From positions 227,373-291,372 of the forward strand of contig PAMZ01000021.1 of the NCBI GenBank assembly GCA_002707495.1: a DNA stretch of 64,000 bases, written 5' to 3'. The notes under the pieces are model-generated. The model had not been told where the DNA came from and searched no databases. It saw only the letters and a program-made list of their open reading frames with translations. The position numbers and the translations under genes are program-made. The number at the start of each line of letters is the position of its first letter. Position 1 is the stretch's first letter. Shown here piece by piece: positions 8,586-16,943 of the stretch. This DNA is from Halobacteriovoraceae bacterium. Lineage in GTDB: Bacteria; Bdellovibrionota; Bacteriovoracia; Bacteriovoracales; Bacteriovoracaceae.

Positions 8586-9242
8586 ATGGAAAATTTTAGA
8601 CCGGCGGGAACACTCTCTCAATTTTTAACAGATTTAAAGTCTTCAAAAGTTAACGAAGGATCTTTGATGGTTTGGCAAACTGTTAAAGGTAAAAAAAAGG
8701 TTCTCAAAGGAAGCTACTCTAGTCATAAGAAAGAAAAAGACAAAACAGTTGTAAACATACATCTGGAAAAAAACCATAGTTTTGATAAAGACTCCCCAAT
8801 TTATCTTTATGAAGAGGTGAATGGAATACTTTTTAAAGGTGAGTATAGTTATTATGTAAACCAAAATTTGAAATTGATAATTGATGAAAAAGTATTTTTA
8901 AAAGAAAAAAGGAAATCACCTAGATTCGGATTTCATTATAGTGATGTAAAAATTGAGTTAGAATATCAAAAAAAGACATACGAATTTAAACTCAAAGACG
9001 TTAGTGACTTAGGCTACTCCATTGAATTAAAGCATAAAATCGCAGAGCATTTTAAGGTAACACAACCAATAAATCTGTTATCAGTTCATGGTGTCAATTT
9101 ACCTAAGGCAATTGGGGGAAGTATCGTTTATATACAGAAGTCCCCCCATAAATGGTCTAAGGGACATTCCATTATAGGGATAAAGTTTAATCGGAAATCA
9201 AAGTTATTTACTCTCATAGCAAAGCAAATGGGCCTTAGTTAA
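8586..9242 (+). CDS. PilZ-domain protein
   Basis: A 218-residue cytoplasmic protein with a C-terminal PilZ domain, the usual receptor of cyclic di-GMP. The binding signature is present: RKSPR (109-113, RxxxR) and DVSDLG (138-143, DxSxxG). The Lys-rich N-terminal ~100 residues look like a PilZN/YcgR-type partner domain but are not assigned. It starts immediately after the mevalonate kinase stop, so it may be transcribed with the pathway. Its 3' end overlaps the convergent crotonase by 8 bases. Confidence 0.75.
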   Translation: MENFRPAGTLSQFLTDLKSSKVNEGSLMVWQTVKGKKKVLKGSYSSHKKEKDKTVVNIHLEKNHSFDKDSPIYLYEEVNGILFKGEYSYYVNQNLKLIIDEKVFLKEKRKSPRFGFHYSDVKIELEYQKKTYEFKLKDVSDLGYSIELKHKIAEHFKVTQPINLLSVHGVNLPKAIGGSIVYIQKSPHKWSKGHSIIGIKFNRKSKLFTLIAKQMGLS

Positions 9243-10062
9243 TATCTTCGGAATCTTTAACTAAGCTTAACTTTACGGCTTCTTTCATATGTTTTGCAGG
9301 CATACGCTCACGAGTCTCTACTTTCCAGTCTTCAGAAATCATGGCGGCTTTTGCTAACTTTCTTTCTAGTTGATTTAGCTGTTCAACACTTTCTCTTATA
9401 TGCTCAGTGACTCCCATTTTTGTTTGAATTCTTTGAACTGGAGCCTGTGCATGAATATCTGTTAATAATTTACCGAGTCGGTCAAAACGTTCATTTTCAT
9501 CATAGCTAAAAAAGACAAATCCACTAGCTTCAAGTTTATGAGTATTAATATTAGATCCGCTTAAAAGCCAATTTCTTGCATTCGCTTGACCTGCAATAGC
9601 TCCCAATTGTGAAATGCCTCCAGAGGAAGGCATAAGACCGAGCTTGGAGTGTTCAAATGTGATCTGACAAGATTTGTGAGACACTCTGATATCACATGCC
9701 GTCGCAAGCTCACTGGCCACATTATTTGTCCCATGTCCAAGATCGGCAATAATGATTTGAGGTAAGTGCATCAAGCTGAAGGTGATTTTTTGGAGTTTTT
9801 GAGTGTAGTTTTCTAACTTATTTACCGTCAATGTTTTTAATATATCTGGGTCTATTCCCGCTGAAAGCTTTTTTGCCCTCGAGAATAAAACTATCGAGTG
9901 TATCTCAACTTTCCCTGAACACCAGGCCATCAAAGTTTCAAATTCAAATAGAAATTCCCAGTTGATATACTGCTGAGGTGGTCGATTGAGTTCTACCCAT
10001 AGGGTACGGGTTGTTTTGTCTAAGCGAACGTCAAAAGTTTGATAATTAAAAATTGAACTCAT
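9235..10062 (-). CDS. Enoyl-CoA hydratase/isomerase family protein with altered active site
   Basis: A crotonase-fold protein of 275 residues. The first oxyanion-hole segment (SAGIDPD, near 67) and the second helix segment (ASELATACDIRVS) are recognisable, the latter retaining one catalytic Glu. In FEHSKLGLMPSSGG the position of the second Glu (PExxLGxxP in hydratases) reads His by my alignment. It is therefore not a standard hydratase; crotonase relatives with other reactions, or a non-catalytic protein, are possible. Single gene with its own 170-base upstream region. Confidence 0.7.
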   Translation of the reverse strand: MSSIFNYQTFDVRLDKTTRTLWVELNRPPQQYINWEFLFEFETLMAWCSGKVEIHSIVLFSRAKKLSAGIDPDILKTLTVNKLENYTQKLQKITFSLMHLPQIIIADLGHGTNNVASELATACDIRVSHKSCQITFEHSKLGLMPSSGGISQLGAIAGQANARNWLLSGSNINTHKLEASGFVFFSYDENERFDRLGKLLTDIHAQAPVQRIQTKMGVTEHIRESVEQLNQLERKLAKAAMISEDWKVETRERMPAKHMKEAVKLSLVKDSEDIN

Positions 10063-10171
10063 ATGCCTTCCTTGGTGAACTTGTTCGATTAGGCATCCTT
10101 GCCTGATTAAATTTTTTCTTTTTTGGAAGTGAAAGTCAAACCGATGAGAGAAAAAATAAGATACTAATAAC

Positions 10172-10190
10172 TTACCGCTTTAATCGGTAA
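10172..10190. other. Small inverted repeat between trxB and the crotonase gene
   Basis: TTACCG, a seven-base loop, then CGGTAA: a perfect six-base-pair stem. No U-tract follows closely on either strand, so it is not a convincing intrinsic terminator. It lies downstream of trxB and could be a weak terminator or an operator for the crotonase promoter. The rest of this 170-base gap shows no gene. Confidence 0.3.
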
Positions 10191-10232
10191 ATTATTCTCT
10201 CTATCTCACACGTTTTTGGATATGCTAGAGGC

Positions 10233-11168
10233 TTATGCGTGACCGTTTTCTTCTAAGTAGCGTTCTGCTCGCATAGCAGCTTCACAACCGCTTCCAGCAG
10301 CAGATATCGCTTGACGATAATAGGAGTCTTGAACATCTCCACAGGCAAATACTCCAGGAACGTTGGTGTCAGGATGCTTGCCTTGAGTGATGATGAATCC
10401 ATGGTCATCAAGCTTGATTTGATTATTTAAGAATCCTGTATTTGGAGTGTGACCAATTCCCATAAAAAGACCATTAGTTGGTCTTTCCATGACTTCGTTA
10501 GTTTGGTTATTCAAAACTTTTATGGCGTAGACACCTTGATCATTGGCAAGAATCTCCTGAACCTCGGTGTTCCAAACAATTTCAATTTTTGGATTATCAA
10601 ACACTCTTTGCTGCATAGGTTTTGAGGCACGGAGTGAATCTCTTCTATGGAGGATTGAAACTTTACTAGCAAATTTAGACAAAAACATGGCTTCTTCCAT
10701 TGCCGTATCGCCACCACCGACGACATGAACAATTTGGTCTCTAAAAAAGAAACCATCGCAAGTCGCACAAGCGCTTACACCTTTACCGATAAGCTCTTTT
10801 TCATTGGGAAGACCTAGGTATTTCGCACTAGCACCTGTTGAGATGATTAAAGTTTGAGTTTGGAAGGTATCTCCTGACTCAGTTTTTAAAGTGAACGGAC
10901 GTTTAGAGAGGTCAACGTCACTTACATGAGAGGTGAGATACTCTGTTCCAAACCTCTCTGCTTGAGCTTTCATTTTTTGCATTAAATCGGGACCCATGAC
11001 TCCTTCCGGAAAACCAGGGAAATTTTCAACATCCGTAGTAGTAGTTAACTGGCCACCAGGTTCGTGCCCCATAATTACAAGTGGCTTTAAGTTTGCTCTA
11101 GATGCATAAAGAGCGGCTGTATAACCAGCAGGACCTGAGCCAATAATAACTACATCACGAGTTTCCAT
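10233..11168 (-). CDS. trxB: Thioredoxin-disulfide reductase
   Basis: Flavoenzyme that reduces thioredoxin with NADPH. FAD-binding GSGPAG (11-16), the redox-active CATC (134-137), the NADPH-binding [10 protein letters not shown] (about 151-160) and the C-terminal FACGDVQD second FAD motif are all intact. 311 residues is typical of the low-molecular-weight bacterial enzyme. A 51-base gap separates it from a small upstream gene on the same strand, so the two may be cotranscribed. Confidence 0.95.
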   Translation of the reverse strand: METRDVVIIGSGPAGYTAALYASRANLKPLVIMGHEPGGQLTTTTDVENFPGFPEGVMGPDLMQKMKAQAERFGTEYLTSHVSDVDLSKRPFTLKTESGDTFQTQTLIISTGASAKYLGLPNEKELIGKGVSACATCDGFFFRDQIVHVVGGGDTAMEEAMFLSKFASKVSILHRRDSLRASKPMQQRVFDNPKIEIVWNTEVQEILANDQGVYAIKVLNNQTNEVMERPTNGLFMGIGHTPNTGFLNNQIKLDDHGFIITQGKHPDTNVPGVFACGDVQDSYYRQAISAAGSGCEAAMRAERYLEENGHA

Positions 11169-11219
11169 TCATATACCTCTTCAATAATCGATGTTAATTT
11201 AAATCAGTTCAATACTTTA

Positions 11220-11414
11220 TTAAGATTCCGCGTCTACACCGAGACGTTTTTTAATCGTATCAGGTCTATCATCTTTTTCTGGATTCATTTCATACCAAGC
11301 TGATACAGAGAGGAGCTCTTCTGCATTATCTACTTTACGGGTGAGATAATATTTTTCACCTGAAAGAGAGCATTCGTATTTGTAAGTGATTTTTTCTTTT
11401 TTTCTTCTAGCCAT
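11220..11414 (-). CDS. Small conserved-looking cytoplasmic protein
   Basis: A 64-residue protein starting MARRKKEKITYKYEC and containing NAEELLSVSAWYEMNPEKDD. It is basic at the N-terminus and acidic after. I do not recognise a named family; similar short proteins with a WYExNPEKDDRP-like stretch occur in related deltaproteobacterial groups as far as I recall. The start at 11414 is supported by a good promoter whose -10 ends seven bases before it. Lies just upstream of trxB on the same strand. Confidence 0.65.
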   Translation of the reverse strand: MARRKKEKITYKYECSLSGEKYYLTRKVDNAEELLSVSAWYEMNPEKDDRPDTIKKRLGVDAES

Positions 11415-11421
11415 GAATAAC

Positions 11422-11450
11422 TTTATAAAGCATAAAACTATAAAACTCAA
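11422..11450 (-). promoter_or_regulatory. Promoter giving an apparently leaderless mRNA
   Basis: On the minus strand TTGAGT (11450-11445), 17 bases, then TATAAA (11427-11422). Seven bases separate the -10 from the ATG at 11414, and no ribosome site fits between. Predicted transcription start falls on or next to the start codon. Confidence 0.6.
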
Positions 11451-11574
11451 GCATTTAGGTCACTTCATTTCACAGAATCTGAGAAATTTAGATAAAAAAC
11501 TAGAGCATTTTCTTTTCAAATGACGCTCAAAGTATAACAATATAATTATAACTAGTTACGTTTTAAGGTTACGG

Positions 11575-13050
11575 ATGACCCAGAGTATTAGCTTATTATC
11601 TCTTTTATGCCTTGTGGTATCCTCCGCATATGCTTTCGACGATGGAATGGTAAATTTGCTAGAAGTATCTTCCAGTGGAAGAACAATCTATCTCGATCGA
11701 GGTACTGTAGATGGTATTAAAGAGGAAGAGTACGGCGTTTTAATGCTCAAGGAAGAAACCTCGCTTGGGCGCTTTACGGTTAGACCAGTTGCAAAAATTC
11801 GTTCCGTAAAAGCTTTGTCAGATGAATCTGTATGGGTTGCCTACCAAGTTTTTGAAAATAGGGGCCTAGTAAAAGGTGCTAAGTTAACGCTACTGTCCGA
11901 ATCTAGTTTGCTAAAAGGCCGCGCTGAATTTACTTCCAAAAGAACTAACCTTGTGACTCGTAATGATCCAGCAAAAGAAGTGAAAGACTTTCTCCTTGAG
12001 GGAGATTCACTGGCTAAAAAGAAGTCAAATTACAAAATTGTTCAAAAAGTTAAACCTAAAGAAGCTCATCAAGATAAAATTGTCGACTTGGTGGATGTGA
12101 ATGAATTTGAAGATAGATATGGTGACGGAAGACTCTTTATAGAAGGAATATATAAGAGTCCTAGGGCGCAGGAGTTTCAAAGAAGAAAGCGAGTGCACGC
12201 TTTTGAAAAAATGGTTGTAGCCTATTTTAAAAAAGCCAATAGTGTTACCTTTGATCCTGCAGGAGTCTTGGAGCTACAGAATAGTTCAGATAAAGTAACT
12301 CAAAACACTTATGATCAAAAAAATAACTCCAGACTTAATACTTATAATAAGCGCAAAAAGCTTTACGATAATTTGAGAAAGAAAGGGGCGAGGTGGTCCA
12401 AAGATTATACTGATGAAGAGCTCAGTGACATCTTGGAGACGATGGACACGGAATATGAAATAGAGCGAAGAAAAACTCTTCTTGCCTATAATTTTAATTA
12501 CCAAGGTTTTGTCTCAATGGGATTTAACCTGATAAATAATGAAAACGTAAATGACTTCGAGACGACAGAGCAGTCAAAATACAATATTGAAGTGGCAGCT
12601 GAATCTTATTTTTTAAAGCAGTTCAGGGATTTAAAAACTTTTACCATCGAATTGTCAGGTCGGTTTGCTAGAGATGCCTATTTTGGGGGGGAGCTTAATG
12701 CTAAATCCTTAGAGTATAGTGTTGCCGCTCATTTGAATTGGTATCCCTTTAGAAGACCTTCAACCATTGATGCAAATATTGTTTATATTGGGGCGGTCTT
12801 TAGGTATGGGTTTGCCTCTCTTTCCAATGAGACAAATAATGAAACAGGAAACTATCAAATATTTGGTTTCCCGGGTATTCGTGGTGGAGTGAAATATAAT
12901 TTTACTTCTAAGTATGGAATACGCCTAACAGCTAGTATAGAAGAATTACGATCTGAAAGGATCGTGAGAGATAATGATATAGGAACGCTTCCTGATAGGG
13001 CCAGGTATTATGATGGACGGATTGGAATCGGACTAAGTAAATTTTTCTAG
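11575..13050 (+). CDS. Exported outer-membrane beta-barrel-like protein, first of a tandem pair
   Basis: A 491-residue protein with signal peptide ending SSAYA. Residues ~25-110 form a small domain with YLDRGTVDGIKEEEYG and SVWVAYQVF that recurs in the next gene (NRGIEDG, RSVWSVYRL). A charged, partly helical middle (about 130-310) follows. The C-terminal third alternates polar and aromatic residues and ends LSKFF, a terminal Phe as in outer-membrane barrels. Preceded by AAGG six bases before ATG; a TATAAT at 11541-11546 may be its -10. Function unknown. Confidence 0.7.
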   Translation: MTQSISLLSLLCLVVSSAYAFDDGMVNLLEVSSSGRTIYLDRGTVDGIKEEEYGVLMLKEETSLGRFTVRPVAKIRSVKALSDESVWVAYQVFENRGLVKGAKLTLLSESSLLKGRAEFTSKRTNLVTRNDPAKEVKDFLLEGDSLAKKKSNYKIVQKVKPKEAHQDKIVDLVDVNEFEDRYGDGRLFIEGIYKSPRAQEFQRRKRVHAFEKMVVAYFKKANSVTFDPAGVLELQNSSDKVTQNTYDQKNNSRLNTYNKRKKLYDNLRKKGARWSKDYTDEELSDILETMDTEYEIERRKTLLAYNFNYQGFVSMGFNLINNENVNDFETTEQSKYNIEVAAESYFLKQFRDLKTFTIELSGRFARDAYFGGELNAKSLEYSVAAHLNWYPFRRPSTIDANIVYIGAVFRYGFASLSNETNNETGNYQIFGFPGIRGGVKYNFTSKYGIRLTASIEELRSERIVRDNDIGTLPDRARYYDGRIGIGLSKFF

Positions 13051-13059
13051 GATGGTAGT

Positions 13060-14139
13060 ATGAGAAAAATTATAAGTATGTTTTTAATGTTTGCAACAGC
13101 TAATGCTTTTGCATTAGAAATTGATGAAAAATTAACTTTGAGAATTGTTAATACATCTGAGACTAAAAAAACTGTTCTTATAAATCGAGGTATTGAAGAT
13201 GGTCTTGCACAAAATGATCATGCTAAGTTTTATATTTCCACAGGAGTCGTAGCCAGAGGTGTTTGTATAAAATTATCGCCAACGAGATCAGTATGGTCCG
13301 TTTATCGGTTAGTGAATGCAGACTTTATTAGAAACGATCAGGTCATGAAGCTTAAAATTACTCCTGCGGTTAAAATTACTAAAGATGAATCTCGAATGCT
13401 GGTAGAAGACGATACAAGTTCGTCAACGGTCAAGGATCCTAGAGATCTAGGTATACCTTTAGCCGAAGGTGCAAATGATTTAACCTTTGAACAAAATGCT
13501 AGAGTCGCTAGAGATACCAAACTTGAAGATGAGATAGTCAGTCTTCTTCCCATGAATAGGGAGGTCTTTGGTTTATTTCAATATGGGGCCATGTCTGAAA
13601 AGGTTTCTCCAGATAATAATTTGGATGATTATGTAAAAGACGTAAATAATTTATTACTTCGAGTGGGCGGGGAATTATATTTTAAAGAAGAGGAGAAATG
13701 GTATACGAGGCTTTCTTTTGCATTTACTTTTACTCTAGAGAGAAAATCCATTCAATCCTATCAAGGTGCAAATATAGAAGAGACTAATAATGAATTCGGT
13801 TTTGGAGTTAATATATTCCCTTTTACAAGGCCCTCTAAGACTCACGAAATAATCCATTATTTTAATTATACATTTAGTCTAGGAACCAGTTCATCTGCCT
13901 ACCAGACTGGCTCAGAGGCTTCAGTTGGAAGTGATGCCTCCGATGTGGTAGATGGTTCTGTTTTGGCCAACTCCTTTGGCTACGGTATGCGCTATTATAC
14001 TCGACGTGGATATGGTGCAAGAATAGAATTGTCTTATTATTTAAGAGGTGATGAATTTGCAGCTGATTCTGCCAATACAAATTGGATAAGAACCACGATC
14101 GGCCCTCGAGTCTTAATGGGGATTTCGAAAAGATTCTAG
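13060..14139 (+). CDS. Exported outer-membrane beta-barrel-like protein, second of the pair
   Basis: A 359-residue paralogue of the preceding gene, nine bases downstream. Signal peptide MRKIISMFLMFATANAFA, then the shared domain (LINRGIEDGLAQNDHAKF, SVWSVYRLV), a short acidic linker and a C-terminal barrel-like part with YTRLSFAFTFTLE and the terminal ISKRF. It lacks the long charged middle of its partner. The pair probably forms one operon and perhaps one outer-membrane assembly. Its 3' end overlaps glpD by 27 bases. Function unknown. Confidence 0.7.
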   Translation: MRKIISMFLMFATANAFALEIDEKLTLRIVNTSETKKTVLINRGIEDGLAQNDHAKFYISTGVVARGVCIKLSPTRSVWSVYRLVNADFIRNDQVMKLKITPAVKITKDESRMLVEDDTSSSTVKDPRDLGIPLAEGANDLTFEQNARVARDTKLEDEIVSLLPMNREVFGLFQYGAMSEKVSPDNNLDDYVKDVNNLLLRVGGELYFKEEEKWYTRLSFAFTFTLERKSIQSYQGANIEETNNEFGFGVNIFPFTRPSKTHEIIHYFNYTFSLGTSSSAYQTGSEASVGSDASDVVDGSVLANSFGYGMRYYTRRGYGARIELSYYLRGDEFAADSANTNWIRTTIGPRVLMGISKRF

Positions 14140-15519
14140 TTTAATTTTTTCCAGTGCCTCTTTTAACTCTTCGTTATCGATTTGTCTTAACGAGTGCAAA
14201 GAGAGTCTTCTAGAAATCAAGTCCTCTTTAGTGCGCACAAATTCGTTTTTCATGATTTCGTCCAAATCTTCTTGAGTTATTTTTTTTATAAAGGGATCTT
14301 TAACGACTGATGAAGCTTTAAGAGGCCTTAGGGTTAATTTAGGATTATGTTTTATTCCCAATTCCTTGAGGACTTTTTTATTAATATCTTCTGCCATTTT
14401 TCTGAAAGTTGTATATTTGCCACCTACTATGACATGAATACCTTTTTGAGGTAGATAAGTTTTATGGTGCCTTGAGGTCTTTGAAGAAGAAACTCCAGCT
14501 TTTACGAGAGGCCTAACAGCTGCAAATTTGCCGAGAATTTGATCCTCTTCAACTGGGTTTTTTGGGAAGTACTCTAATAGGGTTTCAAGTAAGTAATCTA
14601 TTTCCTCTTGGCTTGGTTTTATATTAAGAATTTCCTCACCTTGTTTAAGCTTAACTTCCGTCGTTCCCACTAAAATGGATTCACGTTGAGGTATCACAAA
14701 GATGATTCTTCCATCGTTAGTTTGCAAAACCATGGCATCTTTTATAGGGAGAGCGTTTTTTTCGAGCCAAAGATGCGTTCCCTTGGATGGGAGTAGGACT
14801 GGCTCCCAAGGAATGGCCAAATCTTTAAGCGCTTTGTCGGTAAAAGGTCCAGTAGCAAAAATAATTTTTTTCGCGTAAACGCTACTTTGCTCTTTTGTCA
14901 TCATATCCTCATAAACGACAGTAAAATCTCCATCTGTGCCATTAATTTGAATGACTTTTTTATAGTTCATGGCAAGACAGGCGGGAGACTTTAGAGCATC
15001 ATAAATACACTCAAGTCCTAGTTTTGAGTCGTCAACAATTCCATCGTAGTACATTCCTGCTCCTGTGAGTCCCGATGGGTTTAGACCCGGCAATTGTTGG
15101 AGTACCTTTTTCTTTGATAGAATTTTATGAGGTGAATTTTTAAATAACGAGAGTACATCGTATAAAAAGAGACCAATTCTCATAAAGAATAAAGGCCATT
15201 TACTATGTTTATATATTGGAAGATAAAATGGAACTTCCTTACTAATATGAGGAGTTAGTCTGAGCCAAAGATTTTTTTCTTTAAGAGCTTCAAAAACAAG
15301 CCCGAAGTCAAAGTTTTCAAGATAGCGGATTCCCCCATGAAGCATTTTAGAGCTTCCTTGGCTGGTTTGAGAATTAAAGTCAGCTTGATCAAGTAGAAGA
15401 CTTTTCATCCCATGCAAAGATTGTTCGCGAAATATTCCCGCACCAACAATTCCTCCGCCAATGATGACGCAATCAAATTTTTCTAATTCCTCTCTAGCCA
15501 CACTAAGTTCCCAGTACAA
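14113..15519 (-). CDS. glpD: FAD-dependent glycerol-3-phosphate dehydrogenase
   Basis: Membrane-associated flavoenzyme oxidising glycerol 3-phosphate to dihydroxyacetone phosphate. GGGIVGAG (21-28) binds FAD, followed by the family sequences SQGSSKMLHGGIRYLE and VGGKYTTFRKMAED. The C-terminal cap is short: 468 residues against ~500 in E. coli, ending soon after FVRTKEDLISRRLSL. The ATG at 15519 lies 37 bases inside the upstream gene; a GTG at 15501 is an alternative start. Confidence 0.88.
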   Translation of the reverse strand: MYWELSVAREELEKFDCVIIGGGIVGAGIFREQSLHGMKSLLLDQADFNSQTSQGSSKMLHGGIRYLENFDFGLVFEALKEKNLWLRLTPHISKEVPFYLPIYKHSKWPLFFMRIGLFLYDVLSLFKNSPHKILSKKKVLQQLPGLNPSGLTGAGMYYDGIVDDSKLGLECIYDALKSPACLAMNYKKVIQINGTDGDFTVVYEDMMTKEQSSVYAKKIIFATGPFTDKALKDLAIPWEPVLLPSKGTHLWLEKNALPIKDAMVLQTNDGRIIFVIPQRESILVGTTEVKLKQGEEILNIKPSQEEIDYLLETLLEYFPKNPVEEDQILGKFAAVRPLVKAGVSSSKTSRHHKTYLPQKGIHVIVGGKYTTFRKMAEDINKKVLKELGIKHNPKLTLRPLKASSVVKDPFIKKITQEDLDEIMKNEFVRTKEDLISRRLSLHSLRQIDNEELKEALEKIKLESFRNPH

Positions 15520-16943
15520 AGAATTTGATATTGTGGACCTTGAGTCAAGTAGTTATCCAGCGAAACAGGCGTGATAGCGAAATTAATTCCAATGACGCCA
15601 TTTGCTCTTTGGTCCATTGCCTTTTCTTTTAATGTCTCAATCATTTCCTTGTAGAGTGAGTCTAAATTAGTTTGATGGTTGCGACTAGGGGATGAGGCCC
15701 TGATTTTCGCTAGACTTGGTCTTTTTGATTGAACTGCTAGTTGGTTTTCTCGCTTTAGTCGTAAGCTTTTGAGTTCATCATTTACATCATGGGGTAGTAT
15801 TTCAGCAATTTCATCTTCGATATTTAGTTTTTGCATAGCACTTGTGTCTAGGCTCATTGTCTCAGTGACAATTCCAAGGTGTCTCATGACTTGATGGCCT
15901 TCGATCGAGTTTAGAGTTGTGGCAAGTATTTGGGAGCTATCTGCTAAGTCTTTGGTTTGGAAATGATGCTTTCTATTTTGAACGAGGGTTCTCTTTGTCA
16001 TAAGGCCGCGATCTTGAGAGTCATAACTCCGTGGTGGATGAACCTCTTCAGTAAGGCCCATCAAAATTTCGCAATTTACCTGCCTTAGCTTGTGGCAGAT
16101 AAGAATGGCCACATATTCGCTAAGTCTTGGTATGAGAGTTTGTCCATGTTCCAAGTTTCTTCTTAAGCTCGATTCATCACTAACTAATTGAAACTCATTT
16201 AGAATCTCAATAATGGAGTCTATGTCTTCATAATATTGAATATTTTTAACAATAATACTAAAGGGAGGGTTTCCTTCGCTCGAATAATCGAGGTTAACTT
16301 GGTTTTGCGCGAAATCTTTAACTTCATTTAGATCTTCGGCAGGGCTCCAATCTTCTTCTTCAACTGCGGGAATAGGAGTCTTTTCCGGTGCAGCTGACAG
16401 TTCAGGAGACGTATCTGGAGGTGAATTTAATTCTTCTACTGAAGTTAACTTAGGCTCAAACTCTGGCACTTCTTCTAAACTAGATATAGATTCATCCTCG
16501 AGACTTGGTCGTTCAGTTGGTTGCTCAAGTGGCTGTTCAATTGGTTGTTTATCTGCGTCCAGGGGCAATTCTGAATCAATATCATCTTGGGAATCAAAGT
16601 CGGTTTCCGAATCAAAGTCGGTTTCCGAATCAAAGTCGGCTTCGGAATCAAAGTCGGCTTCGGAATCAAAGTCGGTTTCGGAATCAAAGTCGGTTTCGGA
16701 ATCGAAACTAGTTTCAGAGTCAAATTCGGCTTCAGAATCCAAGCCATTTTCTTCTTGAGTGTCTTCTTCCTCATTCGGAAGTGGGATGTTGATTGAACTT
16801 GAAGTCGCTTCCTCTAAGTCTTCCAACCCAAGTTCAGCTGCCATAGACTCAAGGGAAGGTAAATCATCTTCATCTTCTTCGTCTGGATTGAAATTTGGAA
16901 GATCATCAATTCTTGTTATGTCTTCGTCGTCATTTGAACTCAC
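15483..16943 (-). CDS. Asp/Glu-rich repeat protein with C-terminal YbjQ-like domain
   Basis: A 486-residue protein starting at a GTG directly after the secA stop, with GGAG five bases upstream. The N-terminal half is extremely acidic and carries about eight copies of the hexapeptide FDSE(T/A)D, then a Pro/Glu-rich linker. A folded middle part (about 230-330) precedes a C-terminal segment with ATTLNSIEGHQVMRHLGIVTE and ANGVIGINFAITPV, then CTGNLVWLE. That pattern fits the YbjQ/UPF0145 family, whose function is poorly known. No signal peptide. Translational coupling to secA is likely; the acidic tail suggests protein or cation binding, which is inference. Confidence 0.65.
   Translation of the reverse strand: MSSNDDEDITRIDDLPNFNPDEEDEDDLPSLESMAAELGLEDLEEATSSSINIPLPNEEEDTQEENGLDSEAEFDSETSFDSETDFDSETDFDSEADFDSEADFDSETDFDSETDFDSQDDIDSELPLDADKQPIEQPLEQPTERPSLEDESISSLEEVPEFEPKLTSVEELNSPPDTSPELSAAPEKTPIPAVEEEDWSPAEDLNEVKDFAQNQVNLDYSSEGNPPFSIIVKNIQYYEDIDSIIEILNEFQLVSDESSLRRNLEHGQTLIPRLSEYVAILICHKLRQVNCEILMGLTEEVHPPRSYDSQDRGLMTKRTLVQNRKHHFQTKDLADSSQILATTLNSIEGHQVMRHLGIVTETMSLDTSAMQKLNIEDEIAEILPHDVNDELKSLRLKRENQLAVQSKRPSLAKIRASSPSRNHQTNLDSLYKEMIETLKEKAMDQRANGVIGINFAITPVSLDNYLTQGPQYQILCTGNLVWLERN
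16591..16734. repeat. Tandem 18-base repeat, about 8 units
   Basis: Eight consecutive 18-base units (GAATCAAAGTCGGTTTCC and close variants) encode, on the minus strand, the FDSE(T/A)D repeats. Units 1-6 are nearly identical; the last two have diverged. Since 18 is a multiple of three, copy number could change without a frameshift. Not a CRISPR: there are no spacers. Confidence 0.95.

Noticed and set aside
10091..10121. Hairpin AGGCA-TCCT-TGCCT followed by a T-rich run on the plus strand
   Set aside because: The T-run begins several bases after the stem and no plus-strand gene ends nearby, so a functional terminator is not supported.
16591..16734. CRISPR-like array
   Set aside because: The units are directly adjacent with no spacers and lie in frame within a coding region.
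16587..16796. Open frames on the plus strand with repeated peptides opposite the acidic protein
   Set aside because: They are by-products of the 18-base repeat read on the other strand and lack ribosome sites. The minus-strand frame is far longer and continues into a recognisable domain.
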